Shown here: piece by piece, positions 1 to 8,216 of the stretch
Numbering within the stretch: position 1 is the stretch's first letter
Layout: every line of letters begins with the position of its first letter
NCBI GenBank assembly: GCA_024220525.1
Contig: JAMYWO010000018.1
Location: forward strand, 96,138 to 111,328
DNA from: Cochliopodium minus
Lineage: Eukaryota; Discosea; Himatismenida; Cochliopodiidae
DNA: 15,191 nt
Reading direction: 5' to 3'
The notes under the pieces: generated by a model
What the model was told of the DNA's origin: nothing
What the model saw: only the letters and a program-made list of their open reading frames with translations
Databases searched by the model: none
Made by a program: the position numbers and the translations under genes

Positions 1-499
1 TGGTTTTCTTCACTAGATGGTACATAATCACTATCATCATCACTATCATGACCATGTTTTTTCTTCCCAAGGTTTGCTTTTCCAGATTTAACTATTTTGT
101 CGATAAAAATTAATAAATTAGATCATAACCAAAAGAAATATATATACATTCATTATATTTAAGAAGATACTTTCAAATGCAAGGTATATTAATTTTTTTT
201 TTTTATATTTCTCTGAATTTTTTTTTTCCAATTGAAAATAATCAACTTGGAATATAAACGATATCCACCAAATATATATAGATGTATATTCGATTTTACA
301 TGTTGTTAAAGCTATAAATATGATAATATTGGTATAATTATTTCTTACCCTTGTTTGTATTGATGTTTCTTCCTTTGGTCTCTGCTTTTGGTTTGTTATT
401 CTTTCCTTTTTCACTTCTTGGATCATTTTTCTAATATAATTGGTTCAAATCAAAATTTATAATATTATTATACATCAACTATCTTACCTCTTTTTTCAT
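1..499 (-). CDS. 5' part of a Bucentaur/CFDP1-like acidic nuclear protein (partial, tentative)
   Basis: Three exons can be joined on the minus strand: 499-488 (12 nt), 430-349 and 91 to the left edge. Both introns start GTAAGA and end TAG, and the phases (0, then 1) give one open frame of about 61 codons. The product starts MKKEKNDPRSEKGKNN, is Lys-rich and disordered, and reaches an acidic stretch, HDSDDDSDYVPSSEEN, at the window edge. An acidic run followed by DYVPS resembles, from memory, the N-terminus of Bucentaur/CFDP1 (Swc5-type) chromatin-remodelling subunits. The diagnostic C-terminal BCNT domain would lie outside the window, so the family call is weak. The gene itself is well supported, because the last exon is in frame and clearly coding. 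Any acidic nuclear protein could look the same. The second intron (92-348, 257 nt) is AT-rich and holds nothing else I recognise. Confidence 0.5.
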
Positions 500-774
500 T
501 GAATGAATCTGTTTCCCAAAGTAAATTTGTAGTTTGTTTTCCAAGTAATAAATATCAAAATTGATTTGAATAAAAATTAATATTTATTTTTTTTTGTTTT
601 TTTTTTTTGTGTAAAAAATAATTTTAAGAAAATAAAAAAATTCAAAAAAAATATATTTCATTTGCTATATAATATGAAAAATTGAATTCAAATCACCCAA
701 AAGTTTTCTTTTTTTTTGAAATATTTTATTTAAATTACTTGAAAAAGCAAAGTGAAATTTAAAAATAGTCAAGA
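500..774. other. Intergenic region between aconitase 3' end and next minus-strand gene
   Basis: This 275-nt AT-rich spacer holds the 3' UTR of aconitase and the upstream region of the next minus-strand gene, which are arranged head-to-tail. Homopolymer T and A tracts lie around 585-660 and 710-718. No ORF, RNA gene or repeat could be supported. Confidence 0.6.
725..730 (-). promoter_or_regulatory. Candidate poly(A) signal AATAAA of aconitase
   Basis: TTTATT on the plus strand reads AATAAA in the aconitase sense, about 45 nt past its stop codon. The distance is plausible, but such hexamers are frequent in sequence this AT-rich, so it remains a candidate. Confidence 0.35.
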
Positions 775-3500
775 TCAGTTTTTGCTATTCATAGCATTGA
801 GAGCAGAACCAGACTTAAACCAAACGAGTTGGTTTTCATTATAAGTGTGGTTGAGTAAAACATTGAAAGAAGAACCATCTTCATTGTGGACAACCATAGT
901 AACTTGTTTACCAGGTGCAAGGTTTGCCAAATCTTTCAAAGTGACTCTGCTTCTTGGTGCAATTTTGTCATAATCTGCAGGGTTTGCAAAAGTAAGAGGA
1001 AGTATCCCTTGTTTCTTAAGATTTGTCTCGTGAATACGTGCAAAGGATTTCACAATAACTGCTACTCCTCCCAAGAATCTGTTCAAAAAAAAAAATAACA
1101 AACAAATCAAATTTTAAATTTATGGAATATTATTAATTAAATGATTTTTAAAAAGATAAAGGGTATTAATCTGATTTTAAAAAAAAAAGAAAAAAAAAAC
1201 CTTGGTTCAAGAGCAGCATGTTCTCTGGAACTTCCTTCGCCATAGTTCTCATCACCAATGACGATCCAGTTCAAACCCTCTTTTTTGTAGTGACGAGCAA
1301 CGTCAGGAACTTTTCCAAAATCACCAGTGAAGTGATTGTAGATGGTGTTTGCTTTTCCGTTTTCAAAGTTGATTCCTCCAATCAAAAAGTTGTTGGAAAT
1401 GTTGTCCAAGTGACCTCTGTACTTCAACCATGGTCCTGCCATCGAGATGTGATCAGTGGTGCATTTCCCCTTTGCTTTGATCAAAATTGGGATGTTTTCA
1501 TAATCTTTTCCATTCCATGCTTTAAATGGTGCCAATTCTATAATTTTAAAAAGGGTATTGATAAATGTTCAATCTTTAATATCCGAAAAGGATTATAAAA
1601 TTAAAATAAAGGTGTTATATTTGCTGTATGTGTAGAATAATGAAGTAAAGAACTTAATATTAAGGGTTACCTTGAAGACGATCACTCTTTTTGTCGATTT
1701 TGACAATGATGCTGGAACCATCTTCAGGAGGTCTTTGAAAAGTATCAACACCAGAGTCATAACCACGGGTAGGAAGAGAATCACCAGTAGGAGGGAGCAA
1801 TTTGAATTGCTTTCCATCTTTTCCAGTCAAAGTGTCAGTCAAAGGGTTAAAGTCGAGTCTTCCTGCAATAGAAAAAGCAGTAACCAATTCAGGAGAAGCA
1901 ACAAAAGCGTGGGTTTCCTTGTTTCCGTCGTTTCTGCTTGTAAAATTTCTGTTGAAAGAGGTGATGATAGAGTTCTTTCCTGTTTTCATATCTTGTCTAT
2001 CCCATTGCCCGATACAAGGTCCACTTTGAAAAAGAAAAGATAAATTAAAGTTTCTGTGTTTTTTTTTTTTTTTACCAAGCATTTGCCAAAACAGTCCCTC
2101 CAACTTTTTCAAAGAGATCAATGATTCCATCTCTTTCAATGGTAGCTCTTACTTGTTCAGAACCGGGAGTGATGGTGAAGATGGATTTAGAAACGATTCC
2201 ATGTTCGATAGCTTGCTTTGCCAAAGAAGCAGAACGAGACATATCTTCATAAGAAGAGTTTGTGCAACTTCCAATCAAACCAACCTTCAACTCTGAAGGC
2301 CATCCTTCCTTTTGAACGATGCTTGCAAACTTGGAAAGAGGATGACTGAGATCAGGAGTGAAAGGACCATTGATGTGTGGCTCCAATTCATCCAAATTTA
2401 TTTTGATTACTTGATCGTACTCTACTCCTGGATCTGCACGCAAGATGTGTTGATATTTGAGTGCCTCTTTTGCGATATCTCCTCTCTTGGTAGAATTCAA
2501 ATATTCAACCATTCTTTCATTAAATGGGAAAACAGATGTGGTTGCACCAATTTCAGCACCCTAATTTTCAAATTAATTTGTCAAATGATAATTGTAAAGG
2601 TAATAAAATAGAATAGAAGGAGAAATTGGGATTTAAAATAAATAAAATTGATATCAGAAAGATAATTGAAGAAATTTTTACCATATTACAGATAGTTCCC
2701 ATACCAGTGCAAGAGATGCTATCAACACCACTTCCAAAATATTCAACAATAGCACCAGTACCTCCCTTTACAGTCAAAATACCAGCCACTTTCAAGATGA
2801 TATCTTTAGGAGAAGCCCATCCAGATAATTTTCCAGTCAATTCAACACCAATATACTTTGGAGCCTTCAATTCCCAAGGCAAATTAGCCATTACATCTAC
2901 AGCATCAGCCCCACCAACACCAATAGCAATCATACCCAATCCTCCGGCATTAGGAGTATGAGAATCAGTACCAATCATTAAACCTCCAGGAAAAGCATAG
3001 TTTTCTAAGACGATTTGATGGATGATTCCCGAACCTGGCTTCCAGAAACCCATTCCATATTTGGATGCAGCAGTAGAAAGAAACTCATAAACTTCTCTGT
3101 TGATATTTATAGCAGTTTCAAGATCTTGTTTTGCTCCTATTTTTGCTTCAATCAAATGGTCACAATGAATGGTGGTAGGAACAGCTGTTTTCAACATTTT
3201 TGCTGTCATAAATTGTAATACTGCCATTTGTGCAGTAGCATCTTGCATAGCTACTCTATCAGGATGAAGATTCAAATAAGATTTTCCTCTTACAATTTCT
3301 TGTTCGACATTTGAAAGTCTAGAATATAAAATCTTTTCTCCTAAAGTCAATGGTCTTTTCAATCTTTCTTTTACTCTTTGCAATTTTTGTTCAGGTCCTT
3401 TATAATCCAAAACAGTATTTGGTTCAAGAATAGACATTGATGGAGAATAAAATCTCTTGGAATACTTCAAAAAATCCTTTTTTCCTATTTTTTGCTTCAT
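775..3500 (-). CDS. ACO2: Mitochondrial aconitate hydratase (aconitase), five exons, complete
   Basis: Aconitase interconverts citrate and isocitrate in the TCA cycle, using a [4Fe-4S] cluster. Exons are 3500-2682, 2560-2076, 2023-1671, 1537-1201 and 1078-775; phases match at all four junctions and give 765 residues, close to the roughly 780 of ACO2. Cluster ligands are Cys372 (GSCTNSS), Cys435 and Cys438 (ACGPCIGQW); their 63 and 3 spacing is that of porcine aconitase. [20 protein letters not shown] and [15 protein letters not shown] (catalytic Ser near 655) are intact, and the protein ends in the usual NHTYNENQ...WFKSGSALN region. The N-terminus is basic, and RFYS at 16-19 fits an R-3 processing site for mitochondrial import. 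The first ATG of the frame was chosen; Met22 is a less likely alternative. The last intron has a poor donor, GTTTTT. Introns are 121, 52, 133 and 122 nt. CYRI is divergent, 331 bp upstream. Confidence 0.97.
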
Positions 3501-3831
3501 TTTTTTTCTTTTACTTTCTTTGTTATTTCAAAACAACAATCAAATCAAAGAGAATTTTTTTTATTTATTTTTATAATTATTTTTTTTATATTTTTATTTT
3601 AAACCACTGATGATAAAATAACACTCTACCAATATGGATTTCAAAATATGTGCCTCTTTTTGAAATAAGTAATCAGCATTCTCTTTAATTTTTAAAACAA
3701 AGAATTAAAAAAGCTCATTAATTTATAAAAAAAAAAATCACTATTTTTGATTCTCTTTACAAGATAATACTCAAATCTCACAACATAATAAGCAAAGACA
3801 TTAAAAACAAAGGATCAAAAATATAACATAA
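3501..3831. promoter_or_regulatory. Shared divergent promoter region, aconitase / CYRI
   Basis: These 331 nt separate the start codons of two genes transcribed away from each other, so both promoters and both 5' UTRs must lie here. The sequence is very AT-rich, with T tracts at 3555-3600 and A tracts near 3727-3738. I could not single out a core promoter element. A TGATGA at about 3608 lacks partners for a box C/D RNA. Confidence 0.5.
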
Positions 3832-5671
3832 ATGGTTCAATGAATACAAAAATAATTTTCAAACAACAATATATCTTATAAAACTATAATATTTAATAAA
3901 TTAGGGTGCATTATTGGATTTATTCAAAAATAATGAAACAGGGTTATTTATAGACTTAGAAAGTAATTAACGATCACAAATTTTTAAAATAATAACGTAT
4001 TAACAAATATACCAAAATATAAAGATCCTAAACCTAGCGAAAATGAAAAAGTTGTACATTCAAAATTTGAAGAAATATTGAGTCATAGCGAATTAATTTT
4101 GGAAAAAATCAAAAGTTATGGTGATGGATGTAAAGAATTAATTCGAGTGGTAATAAAACAAAATATTTTCACAAATAAATCTCCTTAAAATAATAATATA
4201 TCATTACCAATTCACCTCTTTATTCTTTAATGTTTGTTTTATATAATCTTGAATTAGTCGATATCGGAAAATAATCCAACGAATGAACATGCAGTATGGG
4301 AAAGATTGATTCCAAATGTCGAAACATTAAAGGTATAATAAAAAAGACATTATTAATTCAATAAATAAGATAAATAGAAAATTATTTTGAGGAAATACAA
4401 CAATATCATTATAATTGGCTTAATTTAAAACCATATTCTAAAATTATTCACAATATCAAAAAAATCCCACAAAAAAATAGTTAAAATTTAAAATAGATAG
4501 AACATTAAAGAATAACAATCCAAATAGGAGCATATTACCAACAACAATTAACATTAATAAATACGTTTATAGGGATTCTATGAATATTCACAACAATTGA
4601 CAAAAAGTTTCCCACAATTAATAGAAGAATTATGCAATACAGAACAAACAATCATTGAAAAACAAGCATTAGCAAAACAATTAGGATTGACTCTTGATTT
4701 CGCATTGAGATTTGATGATATCAAAATGAAAACGATTGCAATTCAAAATGATTTTTCCCATTTCAGAAGAACTTCTAATGGAGCCAAGATTAAAGGGATT
4801 GACATTCAAATTGATTTGAAAGATGATTTGGCGAACAGAATGTCCCTCTTTTATGCTTCTCCTACCCCTATCATGACTTGCCTTGTTAATTCTTTCACTG
4901 AATTTATGAAGGTATCAAAAATTTTCTTTTTTAATTATTCATCTCATTCAACATCATACCCTTACAATAATCATATCATCAACATATTATCTTTATCATT
5001 TGAATTAAAAGGGCAATGAAGATGAAATTTTAAATCAATAGTTCTCATTTCTTTTAAATAACAATATAATTTTATTATAAGTAATTAATTAATAATTTTA
5101 ATACCTAAGAACATCAATTTTTTGAATATATCCTTTACTCTTTCTGATTATTTATGGAAAATATTCTTCTATATTTTCGTTGATAGAAAATGATGTTTTG
5201 AGATTTCTCAATTCATTTTTAATTTGAATTTTTTTTAACATTTATTATTTATTTCTTCAACAAAGACAAGCAAATTAGATTTTCAACACGTTACCCAAAC
5301 AATAGCAACCATCTCAAACGTTTGCGCAGAGATGGTGAAGGGAGGGAAATACGAAAAAAGTGCAACTAATTTATTTTGCTTGAGAACCATGACTGGTTGT
5401 ATCTTAATGTTTGATAATATCGAGAAAACTGGTGCTTTCTCCAAAAAAAGTCCCATCAATGTAAAAAAAAATTTTTTTTTTAGTTTATTTTATTTTATTT
5501 TTAATTTTTATTTCAATTTTTATTTTAATTAAATTTTTTTTGCAGATAAGAAATTGTGTTGGTGCTTTAAAAGAAAGTAAGGAAGATGTTGAGCCTCTCT
5601 TAAATGCTATTAGATACACAAGTAAGAACTTGAGCAGTGCCCCAGAGAACATCAAGGAACTTTTGAAATAA
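3832..5671 (+). CDS. CYRI: CYRI/FAM49 family Rac1-binding inhibitor of SCAR/WAVE, complete
   Basis: CYRI proteins bind active Rac1 at the plasma membrane and restrain SCAR/WAVE-driven actin polymerisation. Exons: 3832-3834 (ATG only), 3905-3962, 4025-4149, 4258-4332, 4573-4911, 5266-5460 and 5546-5671, giving 306 residues against about 324 in human CYRI-B. Optional use of a 29-nt exon at 5012-5040, with the next exon then starting at 5271, gives 314. The product starts MGALLDLF, matching the MGNLLKVL start of FAM49 whose Gly2 is myristoylated. Further matches are QALAKQ, LRFDDIKM, AIQNDFSHFRRT, LANRMSLFYA, CLRTMTG, TGAFSKKS and LLNAIRYTSKNL. Arg152-Arg153 in HFRRT correspond to the two arginines that human CYRI-B needs for Rac1 binding. 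Exon 2 has no Met and an in-frame TAG just upstream, so an upstream coding exon is required. Exact use of the 4912-5270 region is uncertain. Confidence 0.92.
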
Positions 5672-5886
5672 ATATTTTTGGGCTCTCTTTTTCCTTGCTT
5701 TGGAAGAATTGTTGGAATAATAAATTAAAAAATAAAAAAAAAAATAAAAAAAATTTTGTGATTCTAAAAAATAATAATTAAAATAAAATAAAACAACTTT
5801 TATTTTAAATTTTAATTTGTTTTTTTGTTTGAAATCCATAATAAATATAACATAATCATAAAGAATTTTGAAAAAAAGACAAGTGA
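5672..5886. other. Convergent 3' intergenic region, CYRI / PXMP4-like
   Basis: CYRI (plus) and the PXMP4-like gene (minus) both end here, 215 nt apart. Plus-strand AATAAA occurs at 5667-5672, overlapping the CYRI stop, and at 5719-5724. Minus-strand AATAAA occurs at 5804-5799, 83 nt past the PXMP4 stop. A- and T-tracts dominate the rest; no gene is visible. Confidence 0.5.
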
Positions 5887-7146
5887 TCAGCCAAGAACTT
5901 TTGATAAAACAGAATCTAACAACAAAAAATTGAGAAATTTGGAGATAGGAGAGTCTACAACAGATTGGTTAGGTTGGGTTGGTTGAGCGGTTTGAAAGCT
6001 GGCTTTCGCTGAAAGAAGAAAGCTCGCAACCAATGAAACAACAATCACATAAAAGAAAGGAGAGTATTGATTAGGTGGAGTCAAAGGTCCCTTGTTTAAA
6101 AAAATAATTTTATATAACATATTTGATTCTTCAATTTATAGAATTAATTTATATTATTTATTTTAAATTAATAAAATTTAATAAAAAATTTAATAAAAAA
6201 TTTACTTTGTTACTATCATAATAAATAAAGTTCATAGTTTCTACAAAACCAGGTCTCAAATTGGTAGGTTCATATTCTGTCAAATAAAGGATGAGAGCGA
6301 GCGAAAAGCCAGCAAACAAACGGAAACCTTTTTCAGAACGAATGTCCAAAGAAGAAGGTATTATTCCCCTCCTCACCCCGCTCCTTATTATCCCTTCTAT
6401 TCCTCTTGCAAACAAATACAAAACGATTTGGTTGTTTACTGCTCCGCTCACTCCTTTTGATTCTCCAAATCCTTTTTTTTTAAAAAAGATTGATTTAATG
6501 AATTTTAAATTAAATTATTTTTTTAAAAATAAATTTATTAATTTTTTGAAGATGATTTGATTGCTGGATAGATTGATGTTATTCAAAGTATTTTATTAAT
6601 CAATTTTTCTCATTATTTTTCTCTCATATATTTATAGTGATAATTTAAACGATATTCATTCTTTTTTTCTTTTTACCATAATATCCTCCGACGAAACCTG
6701 CTATCCAACTTTCCAATCCTCCACTGATTCCTAAATTTCTGAGGATACTGCATATTGTCTTTAGAAAAAAAAAGGATGTGGAAAGTAAATTGAAAATAGA
6801 GGAAAAGAACAATTTTTTTACTTTATAAATCAAAACATAGAGACCCAAATTCTTTCCATGATGAAACATTTGTTTGATTGTGAATTTTAATTTTCCCAAA
6901 GCACTAGAAAAAAAGAATAAAATAGGATGAAAGGAAAAAAATTTAATTTATTTATTCGATTATAAAGTTAAAAAATCACCTTTTATCCGAATTATGAAAC
7001 AGAATGTACATTATAGTGGCTTGAAAAATATATGGTCTTCTAATATTTACACCTGTTATGATACCATTCTTCAATCCACGAAAGGAATCGTAGAAAAATT
7101 TCTTGTTCCATCCAACACCAATCAAAGGATCCTTCTTGAAATTCAT
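5887..7146 (-). CDS. PXMP4: PXMP4/PMP24-like peroxisomal membrane protein (Tim17/22/23 superfamily), with C-terminal extension
   Basis: PXMP4 is an integral peroxisomal membrane protein of the Tim17/22/23 superfamily; its exact function is poorly defined. Five exons (7146-6980, 6903-6822, 6758-6677, 6471-6206, 6090-5887) join in phase to 266 residues. The order matches my memory of human PXMP4 (212 aa): FRGLKNGIITGVNIRRP near the N-terminus, then YVLIYK, the Gly-rich AGFVGGYYGFGE, NNQIVLYLFAR, RRGIIPSSLD, LTEYEPTNLRPGF and NFIYYDSNK. Residues 200-266, encoded by the last exon, have no counterpart that I recall: a Pro-rich link, a hydrophobic segment at about 209-226 (FFYVIVVSLVASFLLS), a Gln/Pro/Thr linker and an amphipathic Leu-rich tail. 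Introns are 76, 63, 205 and 115 nt; the first has a GTGATT donor. The start ATG has A at -3 and opens directly into conserved sequence. Whether it is PXMP4 or a sister Tim17-type protein is less sure than the superfamily. Confidence 0.85.
6170..6203. repeat. Short AT-rich tandem repeat inside the last PXMP4-like intron
   Basis: Two perfect 12-nt units AATAAAAAATTT (6180-6191, 6192-6203) follow a 10-nt variant AATAAAATTT (6170-6179). The array lies immediately next to the 5' splice site at 6205-6204. It looks like ordinary replication-slippage sequence, with no sign of function. Confidence 0.7.
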
Positions 7147-7305
7147 TTAAAATTTGTTATTAAACTAAAATTTGGATTTGGAACAATCAATGTCCCAAAA
7201 ATTATATCGATTTTTTTTTTTTCAATAAATTTTATAAAAAGTTCACACAATCAAGACTTTTAAGAAAATGAAGAACATTGTTTTTATTTTACAAAATATA
7301 CAACT
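7147..7305. other. Intergenic spacer between unknown gene 3' end and PXMP4-like start
   Basis: This 159-nt spacer separates two head-to-tail minus-strand genes. It must hold the PXMP4-like promoter and the 3' UTR of the unknown gene. Minus-strand AATAAA at 7288-7283 lies 18 nt past the TAG stop and is a poly(A) signal candidate. Confidence 0.5.
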
Positions 7306-8076
7306 CTAGTTTTTATTATTTTGAATTTGTCTTTCAAAAGTATTCAATTTGTTTTTATCAGAGGATATTTTCAACTTTTCAATGAAATTTGAAAATTGTT
7401 GTTTCTTTTCTTCTTTTTGATTCATTATCTTTTGTATTTCTTTATCAGATTCAAGAGATAATGTAGATTTATCGATGAATTCATACAATTCACAGATGGA
7501 ATTGTATTTTTCGATTTCAATCCTATCAAAAAGAGATACTCTTTGAAAATGAAGATTTTTTTGTTGGTTGATGTATTGAACTTGTTGAGGAGAAAGTTTT
7601 TCCAGCAATTTCCTTTCGAAGATATCCAAATTTTTGGGATCTATCCCTTCTATGTGTGGTATTTGATCTGTAAGATTGTCCTTTTCTAATATCTTCTTCT
7701 CAAAATCAACAGAATACAAATCTTCTCTACTATAATTTTTGTTTTTAAAATTGTAAATGTCTGCTTTCTCTTCCAATTTCTTAAATGAAATCTCTTCTTT
7801 TTCTTTCTCTTCTTCATTCAATTCTTTCTCTTTTTGTTTTTCGAATTTTTTTGGTCTTTTGTTCAAATTTATTGGCAATTTTTCAATTTCCACTTCAGGT
7901 TTTTGATTTTTGACTGAATCTATTTCATTCAGAAAGATTTCTGCCTTTAAATCATATATATTGTGCATTGCATTTTCCTCATCAGTTATTTTAATGATCT
8001 TTCTTTTCTTCCATTCATGGATCTTTTTTTGAAGACCATATTGATTTTTAATCACTTCATCAAATAAATTCTTCAT
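7306..8076 (-). CDS. Lys/Glu-rich protein of unknown function, single exon
   Basis: This uninterrupted 256-codon frame starts at the first ATG after an in-frame TAA (MKNLFDEVIK) and ends in TAG. I do not recognise the family. There is no signal peptide or hydrophobic segment. Residues 1-60 look helical and folded (NQYGLQKKIHEWKKRK, then ENAMHNIYDLKAEIFLNEID). Residues 72-108 are a highly charged KEKELNEEEKEKEE block, likely a disordered or single-helix linker. Residues 145-240 regain mixed composition (GIDPKNLDIFERKLLEKLSP, RVSLFDRIEIEKYNSICELY) and may form a second helical domain. The only Cys is near 195. Codons are more A/T-ending than in neighbouring genes, and unlike them it shows no intron. 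Its start lies 140 bp from the dyskerin start on the opposite strand, so co-expression is possible but unproven. It could be a fast-evolving component of a conserved complex. Confidence 0.65.
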   Translation of the reverse strand: MKNLFDEVIKNQYGLQKKIHEWKKRKIIKITDEENAMHNIYDLKAEIFLNEIDSVKNQKPEVEIEKLPINLNKRPKKFEKQKEKELNEEEKEKEEISFKKLEEKADIYNFKNKNYSREDLYSVDFEKKILEKDNLTDQIPHIEGIDPKNLDIFERKLLEKLSPQQVQYINQQKNLHFQRVSLFDRIEIEKYNSICELYEFIDKSTLSLESDKEIQKIMNQKEEKKQQFSNFIEKLKISSDKNKLNTFERQIQNNKN

Positions 8077-8216
8077 TTTATAAAACCAATAACTATTCAC
8101 TTACAAAACCTTCCTTTTTTTTTTATTTCTATTCATTTAATAATCAATAATAAATAAATAAAAAAAAAAAAGCTTGAAGGAGATTATTCATCAAAAGGGA
8201 AAATAATACAAGAAAA
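8077..8216. promoter_or_regulatory. Short divergent promoter region, unknown gene / dyskerin
   Basis: Only 140 nt separate two start codons pointing outwards, so this is probably a shared bidirectional promoter. It holds T/A tracts at 8114-8124 and 8159-8171, and repeated AATAA motifs. I could not identify a specific TATA or initiator element. Confidence 0.5.

Noticed and set aside
118-426. 102-codon minus-strand ORF
   Set aside because: Its first part overlaps a real exon in a different frame and the remainder is an AT-rich intron. The spliced frame using GTAAGA donors gives coherent coding sequence into the next exon.
441-450. GGTTCAAATC resembling a tRNA T-loop
   Set aside because: It lies in an AT-rich intron, with no acceptor stem, D-arm or anticodon arm around it on either strand.
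3606-3613. CTGATGA resembling a snoRNA box C
   Set aside because: The first base is not a purine, no box D lies downstream on the plus strand, and there are no terminal pairing stems.
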